This document shows, piece after piece, positions 16,363-25,041 of a stretch of 64,000 nucleotides of DNA. The position numbers and the translations under genes are program-made. The notes beneath the pieces are model-generated. The model was not told where the DNA came from. It saw nothing but the letters and a program-made list of their open reading frames with translations, and ran no database searches. Position 1 is the stretch's first letter. Every line of letters begins with the position of its first letter. The stretch lies in the NCBI GenBank assembly GCA_016124675.1, contig WGNG01000001.1, positions 1-64,000 of the forward strand. The letters run 5' to 3'. This DNA comes from Alphaproteobacteria bacterium. Lineage in GTDB: Bacteria > Pseudomonadota > Alphaproteobacteria > Caulobacterales > Maricaulaceae.

Positions 16363-17081
16363 TGGTCACACTGCGCCTTGAGGCGCTGGAGCTCGCAGAC
16401 GGTCAGCGCGTGCTCGATCTCGGCTGCGGACGGGGGCGCCACTCCCATGCGCTGTACTGGCACGACACGGCGCTGGACGTGGTCATGCTGGATTTGTCGC
16501 TCGACGACCTGAAAGGCGCCGTGGACGGATTCTTCGAGCTTCCGCCGCCGCCCCAATCGCCGCCGCGCAGCGCGGTCTGGTGCGTCGGCGACGCCGCCCG
16601 CCTGCCCTGGCCGGACGCCAGTTTTGATGTCGTGATCTGCTCGGAAGTGCTTGAACATCTGCCCGACGTGGACGCCGCGCTGACCGAAATCACCCGCGTC
16701 CTGAAACCCGGCGGGCGCTTCGCCCTGTCCGTGCCGCGCTACTGGCCCGAGGCGATCTGCTGGCGGCTCTCAACCGGCTACAGCAACACGCCCGGCGGTC
16801 ATGTGCGCATCTTCAAGGCAGGCGAACTCAAACAGCAGGTCGAGGCGCGCGGCCTCACCGCCTACAAGCGCCATCACGCCCACGCCCTGCACAGCCCCTA
16901 CTGGTGGCTGCGCTGCGCCAAATGGGACCGGCAGGAGGAGAGCCGCACCGTGGCGCTGTACCGACGCTTTCTCGAATGGGACCTGATGAAGCGCCCGCGC
17001 CTGACGCGCTGGCTGGAAGCAGCGCTGAACCCGGTTCTGGGCAAGTCGGTGGCGATGTATTTCCGGAAACGCGCCGCATGA
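16359..17081 (+). CDS. Class I SAM-dependent methyltransferase (Methyltransf_11 type)
   Basis: This 240-residue enzyme shows motif [16 protein letters not shown], the post-I acidic residue in VVMLDLS, and [18 protein letters not shown] followed by [12 protein letters not shown], all standard for small-molecule methyltransferases. The ATG at 16359 overlaps the glycosyltransferase stop (ATGA). A His/Tyr-rich C-terminal region (about 160-200) is probably substrate-specific. It likely acts on the product of the neighbouring glycosyltransferase; this is inferred from position only. Confidence 0.87.
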   Translation: MMVTLRLEALELADGQRVLDLGCGRGRHSHALYWHDTALDVVMLDLSLDDLKGAVDGFFELPPPPQSPPRSAVWCVGDAARLPWPDASFDVVICSEVLEHLPDVDAALTEITRVLKPGGRFALSVPRYWPEAICWRLSTGYSNTPGGHVRIFKAGELKQQVEARGLTAYKRHHAHALHSPYWWLRCAKWDRQEESRTVALYRRFLEWDLMKRPRLTRWLEAALNPVLGKSVAMYFRKRAA

Positions 17082-18181
17082 GCCCGCGCGCGCTGCATCT
17101 GGGCGTCGACATCGCCGCCTGCGCTGACCGGATCGAGGCGTTGCAGCGCCGCGACGGGACGATTCCCTGGGTTGAGGCGGGCGTGTGGGACCCCTGGAAT
17201 CATGGCGAAAGCGCCATGGCGCTCGCCATCGCCGGGCGCGCCAAGGCGGCCGCCAAGGCACTGGACGCGCTGGCTGATCGTCAGGAGGCCGATGGCGGCT
17301 GGACCGGCGAGCTCGGCGCCGGCGTGCCCATGGACGAGACCGGCGAGCGCATCGCCCCGCCGGCCATTCCCGTCACCGCGCGCGACACCAATTTCACCGG
17401 CTATGGCGCGGTCACGGTGCTGCGCTGCGCCCTGGCGCTGGACGAGCCGCGCCTGATCGCCCGTCACGCGCCCATGGTGACGCGCGCCCTCGACTGGGTC
17501 GCCGCGCGCCAGTGCGAGACCGGCGACATCGTCTGGCGCGATCCAGATCCCGGCCAGCCGCTGGAGGACATCGACTCGCTGCGCGCAGGCAACGCCTCGC
17601 TGTTCAAGAGCTTCGAAGCGGGCCTGCGCATCGCCGACGCGCTGGGCCAGCATAAACCCGACTGGGCGCGCGCGCGCCAGGCCATCGCCCATGTCTTCCA
17701 TTACGCCCCTGAGCGTTTTGACCGGATGGGCGAGGACCGCACCCGCTACGCCATGGACTGGTATTATCCCGTCCTCACCGGGGCGATCCGCGGCCAGGCC
17801 GCGCGCAGCCGGCTGGAGGCAGGCTGGACGCGCTTCGTGGTCGCCGATCTCGGCTGCCGCTGCGTGGCCGAGGAGCCGTGGGTCACCACGGCGGAAACCG
17901 CCGAACTCGCCATGGCCTGCCTCAGCGTGGGTTGGCGCGACAGGGCGCTGGGCCTGATCAGCGATCTCGCCCCGCTGGCGCGCGGCGGCGAGGGTTTCTG
18001 GATGGGCTGGCAGTTCGATCTGGGGATGATCTGGCCCAAGGAGCGTCCGGGCTGGACCTCGGCCGCCGTCGTTCTGGCCGCCGACGCCCTGTTCGCCCTG
18101 GCGCCCGGCCATGATCTGATGGTGCGCCACGCCCGGCCCGACGCCTGGCTCAAACCCGGCGCAGAAACTCGAGCGTATTGA
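17078..18181 (+). CDS. Prenyltransferase/squalene-oxidase-repeat (alpha-toroid) protein
   Basis: This 367-residue protein has recurring helical segments with Gly-Trp-rich turns ([36 protein letters not shown]), the pattern of alpha/alpha-toroid proteins related to terpene cyclases and protein prenyltransferases. A DXDD protonation motif like that of squalene-hopene cyclase is not seen, so it may not be a cyclase; a sugar- or lipid-binding toroid is possible. The ATG at 17078 overlaps the methyltransferase stop (ATGA). Its 3' end overlaps the convergent methyltransferase by 32 bases. Confidence 0.65.
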   Translation: MSPRALHLGVDIAACADRIEALQRRDGTIPWVEAGVWDPWNHGESAMALAIAGRAKAAAKALDALADRQEADGGWTGELGAGVPMDETGERIAPPAIPVTARDTNFTGYGAVTVLRCALALDEPRLIARHAPMVTRALDWVAARQCETGDIVWRDPDPGQPLEDIDSLRAGNASLFKSFEAGLRIADALGQHKPDWARARQAIAHVFHYAPERFDRMGEDRTRYAMDWYYPVLTGAIRGQAARSRLEAGWTRFVVADLGCRCVAEEPWVTTAETAELAMACLSVGWRDRALGLISDLAPLARGGEGFWMGWQFDLGMIWPKERPGWTSAAVVLAADALFALAPGHDLMVRHARPDAWLKPGAETRAY

Positions 18182-18791
18182 CCCGCCCCGCCGGCTCGAA
18201 CAGGCCTGAGGCCACCGCCAGCTTCCAGATCTCATAGGGCGGGCGCCCGCCATCCCTGGGATCGGGAAACACGTCATGGATCGCCAGCAGCCCGCCGCGC
18301 GCCACATGACCCGCCCAGGCGCGGTAATCGGCGAGCGCCGTGTCCATCGCATGCCCGCCATCAATGAACACAAAGGCCAGCGGACCGGCCCAGGCTGCGC
18401 CCACCACATCCGACCGCCCCACCATGGGGATCACGAAGCGTTCAAGATCCGCCAGCGCCAGCGTGCGCCGCAGGGCGGGCAGCGTGTCGACGCGCCCCAG
18501 CTCGGCGTCGAACAGGTCCGCGTCGTGATAGCCTTCGCCGGGCTGATGCTCTTCGGAGCCGCGATGGTGATCGACCGCAAACAGGACCCGGCCCGCATCG
18601 CGCGCCGCCCGGCCGAGATAGACGCTGGAGCGTCCGCACCAGGAGCCGATCTCGAGGAGCGCGCCCGGCGCCGCGGCGGCGGCCTCGCGTGCGCGCGCAT
18701 GGAGCGCCTCGCCCTCGTCGGGCTCCAGGAAGCCCTTGACCGATTGCGGATCGAGCCGGTCGCCCGGTATGGCCAGGGTGATGTCGGACAT
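18150..18791 (-). CDS. Class I SAM-dependent methyltransferase (Methyltransf_24 type)
   Basis: This 213-residue protein has motif I LLEIGSWCGRSSVYLG, then VLFAVDHHRGSEE, and later FVFIDGGHAMDTALADYRAW with HVARGGLLAIHDVFPD, the hallmarks of the CmcI/Methyltransf_24 family. It runs convergent to and overlaps the toroid gene by 32 bases. The association of glycosyltransferase, methyltransferase, toroid protein and this second methyltransferase suggests one pathway. Confidence 0.85.
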   Translation of the reverse strand: MSDITLAIPGDRLDPQSVKGFLEPDEGEALHARAREAAAAAPGALLEIGSWCGRSSVYLGRAARDAGRVLFAVDHHRGSEEHQPGEGYHDADLFDAELGRVDTLPALRRTLALADLERFVIPMVGRSDVVGAAWAGPLAFVFIDGGHAMDTALADYRAWAGHVARGGLLAIHDVFPDPRDGGRPPYEIWKLAVASGLFEPAGRVNTLEFLRRV

Positions 18792-18795
18792 GCGC

Positions 18796-19404
18796 CTAGC
18801 TGACCGCGCCGAGGCGCGCCGCCCAGCGGCGTTCGGCCAGGGCGTCAGCTGCCCGCGCCAGGCCCTGCTCGGCCTCGCCGAGATCGGCGAAGGCGCGCGT
18901 CATTGGCTCGTCCACGGCCTGCGCCGCATCGGCAGCCGCCACGAAGAAGGCCTGCGCACGCCGCACCGCCGCCAGCGCCCCCTCCACCGCAGCGAGTGCG
19001 CCGGCCAGGTCATCATCACGGTTCGCGCCCGCAGAAGCGGCGCGCATCGCCAGCGTGGCGGTCTCGCGCGACAGCGCGCTGACATGCCGGGCATCCTGCG
19101 CCAGCGCGGCGGCAGGGGTCTCCTCCACCGCTTCGAGATAATGCGCCACGGCCTGTTGGGTGGACCCGTCATGGCCCCGGATCAGGCGCGCCATCACCCC
19201 GGCCCCGCCCAACCGCCAGCCTTCCTCGTCCACCAGGGCGCGAAGGCGCGCCGCCGTCCGGTGCAGGTCAGCATGCGCGGAGGCGGCCTGCCCGCCGGCG
19301 AGCCCGCCAGACATGTCCACCGGCGCGCCTGCGCAGGCCGGCAGCCCGGCGCCCGCCAACAGCGCCAACGCGGCCAGGAACGACCGCATCACTGTCACAG
19401 ACAT
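18796..19404 (-). CDS. Hypothetical lipoprotein
   Basis: This 202-residue protein has a signal with a lipobox (ALLAGAGLPAC), so it is probably anchored in the outer or inner membrane. The mature part is almost all alpha-helical, Ala-rich, with regular Arg/Glu spacing, and no family is recognised. The Met at 19404 has GAGGGA upstream; an earlier in-frame Met lacks a signal at its N terminus. The gene ends 4 bases before the methyltransferase start, so the two may be co-transcribed. Confidence 0.6.
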   Translation of the reverse strand: MSVTVMRSFLAALALLAGAGLPACAGAPVDMSGGLAGGQAASAHADLHRTAARLRALVDEEGWRLGGAGVMARLIRGHDGSTQQAVAHYLEAVEETPAAALAQDARHVSALSRETATLAMRAASAGANRDDDLAGALAAVEGALAAVRRAQAFFVAAADAAQAVDEPMTRAFADLGEAEQGLARAADALAERRWAARLGAVS

Positions 19405-19558
19405 CACGCTTGTCCCTCGCGTCCGGCTATGCGGCGCCCCCTCCGACACCGCTTTCAACTCGATATAAAAGCGCATACTGTCCGACTTAACAAAAGGGAA
19501 ATATCACCGGCAGGGCGCAGTGCGCCCGGACAACCGGGGCGTGGGGCAGGCCTGAGGC

Positions 19559-20530
19559 ATGGATACGCATCGCAATTCCCGGCGTCTGGGCCTCTATCCG
19601 CCCATCGACGCGAGCCGGAGCGGCCATCTCGATGTCGGCGAAGGCCACCGCGTCTATTACGAAACCTGCGGGCGCGCCGACGGCCTGCCCGTCGTGGCCC
19701 TGCATGGGGGACCGGGCGGCGGCGCGGCCCCCGCCATGCGGCGCTTTTTCGATCCGCGCGTCTACCGCATCATCATATTCGACCAGCGCGGCTGCGGCCG
19801 CTCAACCCCCCATGGCGCGGTGGAGGCCAATGACACCGGCCGCCTCGTCAGCGACATGGAGCGCCTGCGCAGCCATCTGGGCGTGGAGCGCTGGGTGGTG
19901 TTCGGCGGGTCCTGGGGCGCGACCCTGGCGCTGGCCTATGCGCGGGCCTGCCGCGACCAGGTGATCGCGATGATCCTGCGCGGCGTGTTCGCCTGCACCC
20001 GCAGCGAGATCGACTGGTTCTACCGCGACGGCGCCAACCGCCTGTTTCCCGATGCCTGGGAGCGCCTGACCGCGCGGCTCTCCGATTCCGAACAGGCAGA
20101 CGTGCTCAAGGCCTATCATCGCCGCCTCATGACCGATGATGTCGAGGCGCGCCGCAGCGACGCCATCGAATGGGCGCGCTGGGAAAGCGCCCTGATCAGC
20201 CTGCACGCCGATCCGTCAGCTGCATCGCCCGAGCCGCGCCGCGCCGACGCGCTGGCGCGCCTGGAGACCCATTACTTCATCCATGGCGGCTTTTTCGAGC
20301 GCGACGGCATCCTCCTTGAGGACACGGCGCATCTCAAGGACGTGCCGGGCCTGATCGTCCAGGGCCGCTATGACATGGTGACCCCGGCCCAGACCGCCTG
20401 GCGCCTGGCCAAGGCCTGGCCGACCGCGCGCCTGGACATTATCCCCGACGCCGGTCACGCGGCAGGCGAGCCCGGCACGATCGACGCCCTGGTGCGGGCC
20501 GCGGACCATATTGCGCGCCGGTTTGCATAA
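19559..20530 (+). CDS. pip: Prolyl aminopeptidase
   Basis: This 323-residue alpha/beta-hydrolase releases N-terminal proline from peptides. The oxyanion-loop motif HGGPGGGAAP, FDQRGCGRS and the nucleophile elbow GGSWGATLAL (Ser118) are the S33 prolyl aminopeptidase signature. The catalytic Asp lies in QGRYDMVTP and the His in DAGHAAGE. Length is normal and no signal peptide is present, so it is cytoplasmic. Confidence 0.93.
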   Translation: MDTHRNSRRLGLYPPIDASRSGHLDVGEGHRVYYETCGRADGLPVVALHGGPGGGAAPAMRRFFDPRVYRIIIFDQRGCGRSTPHGAVEANDTGRLVSDMERLRSHLGVERWVVFGGSWGATLALAYARACRDQVIAMILRGVFACTRSEIDWFYRDGANRLFPDAWERLTARLSDSEQADVLKAYHRRLMTDDVEARRSDAIEWARWESALISLHADPSAASPEPRRADALARLETHYFIHGGFFERDGILLEDTAHLKDVPGLIVQGRYDMVTPAQTAWRLAKAWPTARLDIIPDAGHAAGEPGTIDALVRAADHIARRFA

Positions 20531-20587
20531 GCCGGGCTGGCCGGGCGCCGGATTGGAGCCATCTCAGCCCTGTCACCCCTGTCGCCC

Positions 20588-20607
20588 ATGTCATCGTGAC
20601 GTGACAT
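20588..20607 (+). promoter_or_regulatory. Inverted repeat upstream of the alkaline phosphatase gene
   Basis: ATGTCA (20588-20593) and TGACAT (20602-20607) form an inverted repeat about 58 bases before the phosphatase start. Just upstream, CTGTCA, CTGTCG and ATGTCA recur every 9 bases. PhoB boxes have 11-base spacing, so this is not a standard pho box; binding by any regulator is speculative. Confidence 0.3.
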
Positions 20608-20664
20608 AGCCCCGTTACCCTTGCGCCAAATCTGTCACTGTCCAGACTGGAGGCTTCGCAGCCC

Positions 20665-22263
20665 ATGATCCGCTATCGCTATCTTGCTTTCGCCGCCGCC
20701 ATCGCGCTGGCGCCGGCCCAGGCCTTCGCCGCCGAAGCGCCGGGCGCGCGCAATATCATCCTGATGATCTCGGACGGCGCCGGCTTCAATGGCTGGCTCG
20801 CGGCGGACTATTTTGAGGGCCGCGCCGGAACCCAGCCCTATCAGACCGCACGTCCCGACGGCACGGCGCCCTATATCGGCGCCTCCGCCCACTATGCCCT
20901 GCGCCTGATCGCCGAGGACGGCGCGGTGCTGGCCAATGAACAGGTCAACGCCGCGCGCGGCGCCGAGGAGCAATATTACGATCCGCGCGACCGCTGGACC
21001 CGGCTGGAAGGCGCGTTCGACAATGATTTCGCGCCCGTCTCCATTGCCTACACCTCCTACACCGACTCTGCGGCCGCCGGCACGGCGCTGCATGCCGGCC
21101 GCAAGACCTCCTCAGGCCGCGTCAACATGAGCTGGGACGGAAGCCAGCGGCTGCAGACCATCGGCCATATCGCCCATGACATGGGCATGGCCACCGGCGC
21201 CATCGCCACGGTGCAGGTGTCGCACGCCACCCCGGCCTCGGTATGGGCGCAGGTGGACTTCCGCAACCAGTACGCCGAAATTTTCCGGCAAATGTCTGAC
21301 GGTCGCCTCGATGTCATGATGGGCACGGGCAATCCGTATTTCAGCGCGGGCGGACGCCCGGTTGCAGAACCCGATGACCGCGCTTTCAACTATGTCGGCG
21401 GGCGCGAAACCTGGGAGGCGCTGACCAGCGAAGAGGGCCTGAACGGCTACACCCTCATCCGCGAGCGTGGGCAATTTGAAGCGCTGGCGGAAGGCGGCGT
21501 CGACCTGCCGCGCAAGCTGATCGGCATACTGCCCTCCACCGGGGCTACCCAGGCCACCCGCATGGACTTCCCGCAGGACGGATCAACGCCCTCGGGCATG
21601 GCCTTCAACCCGGACATGCCGGATCTGGCCACCATGAGCCTTGCGGCGCTCAACGTGCTCAATCAGGACGAGGACGGCTTCTTCATCATGATCGAGGGCG
21701 GGGCGGTGGACTGGATGGGCCATGCCAACAACATGCCCCGCTTCATCGAAGAGCAGATGGAATTCAACGCCGCGGTCAATGCCGTGATCGACTGGGTGGA
21801 GACCCATTCCAGCTGGGATGAGACGCTGCTGATCGTCACCTCCGACCATGAAACCGGCGGCATCTGGGGCGAGGGCACGTTCGAGGCCGCATCCGGCCTG
21901 CCCCAGCAGATCACGATGGATCAGGCGATCCTCAGCCAGACGCGCTTTGATCCCGAACGTGATCGCTTCGTCGAGTTCCGCGCCGTTCAGGACCGCGGCG
22001 CCGGCGAAATCCCCGGCCACCAGTTCGCCTCGGGCAATCACACCAATGATCTCGTCCCGCTCTGGGCGCTGGGCGCGGGTTCGCACCTGTTTGAGCCGTT
22101 CGAACGCCACGACGCCTTCGCTGAAGCGCTCTGGGGCGAGCCCTATGGCTGGGACGGCAATTACGTCGACAACACGGCCGTCTTCCACGTGATGAACGCA
22201 GTGCTGGCCAACCGGGCGCGGAACGCGGTGCGGGAGGCGAGCGAGCGCGCAGCCGCGCAGTAG
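20665..22263 (+). CDS. Alkaline phosphatase, exported
   Basis: This 532-residue phosphomonoesterase has a signal peptide (LAFAAAIALAPAQAFA), so it is periplasmic or secreted. The N-terminal metal site is ILMISDGAG, the nucleophile Ser135 is in YTSYTDSAAAGTALHAGRK, and further ligands are in FIMIEGGAVDWMGHANN and VTSDHETGGIWG, ending with SGNHTNDLVPLWALG. These match the PhoA family. The phosphatase probably releases phosphate from organic esters. No pho regulator lies nearby. Confidence 0.92.
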   Translation: MIRYRYLAFAAAIALAPAQAFAAEAPGARNIILMISDGAGFNGWLAADYFEGRAGTQPYQTARPDGTAPYIGASAHYALRLIAEDGAVLANEQVNAARGAEEQYYDPRDRWTRLEGAFDNDFAPVSIAYTSYTDSAAAGTALHAGRKTSSGRVNMSWDGSQRLQTIGHIAHDMGMATGAIATVQVSHATPASVWAQVDFRNQYAEIFRQMSDGRLDVMMGTGNPYFSAGGRPVAEPDDRAFNYVGGRETWEALTSEEGLNGYTLIRERGQFEALAEGGVDLPRKLIGILPSTGATQATRMDFPQDGSTPSGMAFNPDMPDLATMSLAALNVLNQDEDGFFIMIEGGAVDWMGHANNMPRFIEEQMEFNAAVNAVIDWVETHSSWDETLLIVTSDHETGGIWGEGTFEAASGLPQQITMDQAILSQTRFDPERDRFVEFRAVQDRGAGEIPGHQFASGNHTNDLVPLWALGAGSHLFEPFERHDAFAEALWGEPYGWDGNYVDNTAVFHVMNAVLANRARNAVREASERAAAQ

Positions 22264-22288
22264 GCAGGGCAAGGATTGGCGGGCGTTC

Positions 22289-22780
22289 TTATGCGCTGCG
22301 GCCAGCAGGGCTCAGGCCGGCCAGGCGAGCCTCCAGCTTGTCCAGGAGCGCTGAAAGCTGGGCGCGCTCCTGGGGTGTGAACCCGTCCAGCAGCGCCGCC
22401 TCATAACGCAGCGCCAGCGGCGCGACTTCGGCATAGATCGCCTCGCCCTCGGCCGTCAGCCGGACATCGCTGGCGCGCCGGTCGTCATCGCGCGCGCTGC
22501 GGCGCACCAGTCCGCGCGCATCCAGGGCGCGGATCGCCCGGCTGACCGTGACCTTGTCCATGGCGGTAGCTTCGCATACGCCTTGCGCGGTGCGTGGCGC
22601 GCCCTCGCCCAGCACCGCGATCACCCGCCACTCCCAGATCGTCAGCCCAAAGCGGGCCTGATAGGCGCGCGCGATCAGCCCGGACGCCTTGTTGGACGCC
22701 ACCGACAACCGGTATGGCAAATAGTCGCGCAGCCGCATCGGCGCGCCCCCGGGCAAGGATGGCGGCGGCGCGCCGTCCAT
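22289..22780 (-). CDS. MarR family transcriptional regulator
   Basis: This 163-residue protein has the MarR winged helix: LTIWEWRVIAVLGEGAPRTA (helix 2-3), then MDKVTVSRAIRALDARGLV (recognition helix) and RRSARDDDRRASDVRLT (wing). It follows hppD by 4 bases on the same strand, so the two are probably one transcript. MarR-type regulators next to hppD usually control tyrosine/homogentisate catabolism and respond to a pathway intermediate. A candidate operator lies between hppD and maiA. Confidence 0.88.
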   Translation of the reverse strand: MDGAPPPSLPGGAPMRLRDYLPYRLSVASNKASGLIARAYQARFGLTIWEWRVIAVLGEGAPRTAQGVCEATAMDKVTVSRAIRALDARGLVRRSARDDDRRASDVRLTAEGEAIYAEVAPLALRYEAALLDGFTPQERAQLSALLDKLEARLAGLSPAGRSA

Positions 22781-22784
22781 GGCG

Positions 22785-23855
22785 CTAGCGGACGGCGGCG
22801 GTCTTGATCACGCCGCGCCGTATCTGGTCAAGCTCGATGGATTCAAACAGGGCCTTGAAATTGCCCTCGCCGAAGCCTTCATTACCCTTGCGCTGGATGA
22901 TCTCGAAGAAGATCGGGCCGATATTCGTGGTGGTGAAGATCTGCAACAGAAGCCCGTCGCCATTCTCCGGATCGCCATCGACCAGTATGTTGTTCTTCTT
23001 CAGCCGCGCCAGATCCTCGCCATGGCCCGGCACGCGCTCGTCCACCAGCTCGTAATAGGTCTGGGGCGTGGACTGGAACTCAAGCCCCGCCGCGCGCAGC
23101 TTCTCCACCGTGGCGTAGATGTCCGGCGTGGTCAGGGCGATGTGCTGGATGCCTTCGCCGTTGTATTCGCGCAGGTATTCGGAGATCTGCGACTGGTCGT
23201 CGGAACTTTCGTTGAGCGGGATGCGCAGCTTGCCGCACGGCCCCGTCATCGCCCGCGACAGCAGGCCGGTGTGCTGGCCCTTGATGTCGAAATAGCGGAT
23301 TTCACGGAAATTGAAGACGCGCTCATAGAAGCCCGCCCAGGTGTCCATATTGCCGTTGAGCACGTTGTGGGTCAGGTGATCGAGGGTTTCCAGATTGACG
23401 CCCGTGGTGTCGCCGGCGCCGGGCAGCGGCTCAAACGCCTCGTCATAGATCGTGCGCTCGCCATAGCGGTCGACCAGATAGAGAACCGATCCGCCAATGC
23501 CACGCAGCGCCGGCGCCAGGCTGTCATCCGCCCACACGCCCTCGCCAAAGGGCTCGGCGCCGCGCGCGATCGCTTCGCCATAGGCCTTGCGCGCGTCCTT
23601 CACGCGGAACGCCATGGCGTTGGCGCTCGGACCATGGGCGGCGCGAAAATCGGCGGCCTGGCCAGCAGGTTCGCGATTGACCAGGAAATTGATGTCGCCC
23701 TGAGTCCAGCGGGTAATGTCGAGCGACTTGTGCCTGGCGACCGCGCTGAAGCCCATCGTGGTGAAAAGCGCTTCCAGCTTTTCCGGCTCGGCGCTGGTGA
23801 ACTCGACAAACTCGAAACCGTCGGTGCCCAGCGGGTTCTCGAACAGATCGGCCAT
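22785..23855 (-). CDS. hppD: 4-hydroxyphenylpyruvate dioxygenase
   Basis: This 356-residue Fe(II) enzyme converts 4-hydroxyphenylpyruvate to homogentisate in tyrosine breakdown. It has two VOC-fold halves. The C-terminal half carries the ligands: His in TLDHLTHNV, His in GIQHIALTT and Glu in IFFEIIQRKGNEGFGEGNF, the last being a family signature. AAGGAGCT lies before the ATG. It is divergent from maiA, which acts two steps later; homogentisate dioxygenase is not in the window. Confidence 0.95.
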   Translation of the reverse strand: MADLFENPLGTDGFEFVEFTSAEPEKLEALFTTMGFSAVARHKSLDITRWTQGDINFLVNREPAGQAADFRAAHGPSANAMAFRVKDARKAYGEAIARGAEPFGEGVWADDSLAPALRGIGGSVLYLVDRYGERTIYDEAFEPLPGAGDTTGVNLETLDHLTHNVLNGNMDTWAGFYERVFNFREIRYFDIKGQHTGLLSRAMTGPCGKLRIPLNESSDDQSQISEYLREYNGEGIQHIALTTPDIYATVEKLRAAGLEFQSTPQTYYELVDERVPGHGEDLARLKKNNILVDGDPENGDGLLLQIFTTTNIGPIFFEIIQRKGNEGFGEGNFKALFESIELDQIRRGVIKTAAVR

Positions 23856-23942
23856 GGCGCAGCTCCTTATTGATCACTGTGGGGGACGCCGCGCGGGGCT
23901 TGATATCGGCCTGCCGGCGCGTGCATCGTTCTTCAGGCAGAA

Positions 23943-23960
23943 TAGTATCATTTGCAACTA
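23943..23960. promoter_or_regulatory. Candidate MarR-type operator between hppD and maiA
   Basis: An 18-base imperfect palindrome TAGTATCA-TT-TGCAACTA (6 of 8 arm positions match) sits in the only AT-rich part of the divergent hppD/maiA spacer. Size and symmetry fit MarR dimer sites, and the regulator gene is adjacent to hppD. Binding is inferred. Confidence 0.4.
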
Positions 23961-23992
23961 ATTTCACCCCCGCACGCGCAGGAGCGCCCGTC

Positions 23993-24637
23993 ATGAAGCT
24001 CGTCCTCCACGGCTATTTCCGCTCCGGCACGACGTACCGCGTGCGCCTCGCCCTGAACTGGAAGAGGCTCGCCTATGAGACTGCGCCGGTGAACCTGGTG
24101 GAGGGCGGCCAGCGCGCGGCGGACTATCTGGCGCGCAACCCGCAAGGGCTCGTTCCGGCGCTGGAAGCGGACGGGCGCATCCTCACCCAGAGCCCGGCGA
24201 TCATCGAATGGATTGAGGAGACCTGGCCCGAGCGCCCGCTCCTGCCCGCCGATCCGTTTGAGCGGGCGCGGGTGCGGGCGTTTGCAGCCGCCATCGGATG
24301 CGACATCCACCCGATCCAGAATTTGCGGGTGATGAAGAAGCTGCGCGCCGATCACGGCGCCGATCAGGACGGCGCCACAGCCTGGGCGCGCCACTGGATC
24401 GAAACCGGCTTCACGGCGCTGGAACAGATGGCCGCGCACACAGGCGGACCGGATGGCTTCCTGTTCGACGGCGGCCCGTCCGTTGCGGAGATCTATTTGT
24501 TGCCGCAAATGTTCAACGCGCGGCGCTTCGGCGTCGATGTCTCCGCCTTCCCGCGCCTTGTGGCGGCGGACGCCGCCGCGCGCGCCCTGCCAGAGCTCGC
24601 CGCCGCAGACCCGGCGCTCCAGCCTGACGCCGTGTAG
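23993..24637 (+). CDS. maiA: Maleylacetoacetate isomerase (zeta-class GST)
   Basis: This 214-residue glutathione-dependent enzyme turns maleylacetoacetate into fumarylacetoacetate, after HppD and homogentisate dioxygenase. The N-terminal motif YFRSGTTYRVRLALNWK corresponds to the zeta-class SSCX[WH]RVRIAL active-site motif, but the usual Ser-Ser-Cys is Ser-Gly-Thr here, so the Cys is missing. NPQGLVPALEADG, ITQSPAIIEW-like ILTQSPAIIEW and the QNLRV segment are typical. AGGAG precedes the ATG at 23993. Divergence from hppD supports the assignment. Confidence 0.85.
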   Translation: MKLVLHGYFRSGTTYRVRLALNWKRLAYETAPVNLVEGGQRAADYLARNPQGLVPALEADGRILTQSPAIIEWIEETWPERPLLPADPFERARVRAFAAAIGCDIHPIQNLRVMKKLRADHGADQDGATAWARHWIETGFTALEQMAAHTGGPDGFLFDGGPSVAEIYLLPQMFNARRFGVDVSAFPRLVAADAAARALPELAAADPALQPDAV

Positions 24638-24645
24638 AGCGGACG

Positions 24646-25041
24646 CTAGCGCGCCAGCCAGTCGCCGCCGGACATGAAGCGGGCGGCCGTCAGCGGCTGC
24701 ACCCAGACATAGACCCAGGCCGCGACGCCTTCAGGCTCCACAAGCGTGAGGCGGCGGCGCTCATAGCGGGTGCGCGCCCTGTCGCCCGGCCAGTAGTCCT
24801 CGAACGCATCGAGGCGCGGCATGACCTGCGCATCACGCACGGAAAACAGCTCGCCGCGCACCTGACCCGGGCCACCCACCAGGCCGGGAAAATCACCCAG
24901 ATCATAAAGGAGCCCGGGGATCAGGCAGGGCCCGCGCGCCTCGAACGCGCCGGCCAGGCCAAAGCGGGCGAACCCGCTCTGACCGGCGCGCAACAGGCCG
25001 TAGACCGCAATCAGATCGCCATCGCGAACCGGCCCGCTCAC
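24646..25041 (-). CDS. Gamma-glutamylcyclotransferase-like protein
   Basis: This 131-residue protein starts LIAVYGLLRAGQSG, matching the YGSLRxGxxx signature of the gamma-glutamylcyclotransferase/AIG2 fold, and has a late YERRRLTLVEPEG segment with the usual strand pattern. The catalytic Glu of the family may be that in LDAFEDYWP. The GTG at 25041 overlaps the stop of the DUF418 gene (GTGA) and places the signature at the N terminus. It probably acts on gamma-glutamyl peptides; substrate unknown. Confidence 0.8.
   Translation of the reverse strand: MSGPVRDGDLIAVYGLLRAGQSGFARFGLAGAFEARGPCLIPGLLYDLGDFPGLVGGPGQVRGELFSVRDAQVMPRLDAFEDYWPGDRARTRYERRRLTLVEPEGVAAWVYVWVQPLTAARFMSGGDWLAR

Noticed and set aside
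20560-20610. PhoB binding box before the alkaline phosphatase gene
   Set aside because: Repeat spacing is 9 bases, not the 11 required for a pho box.
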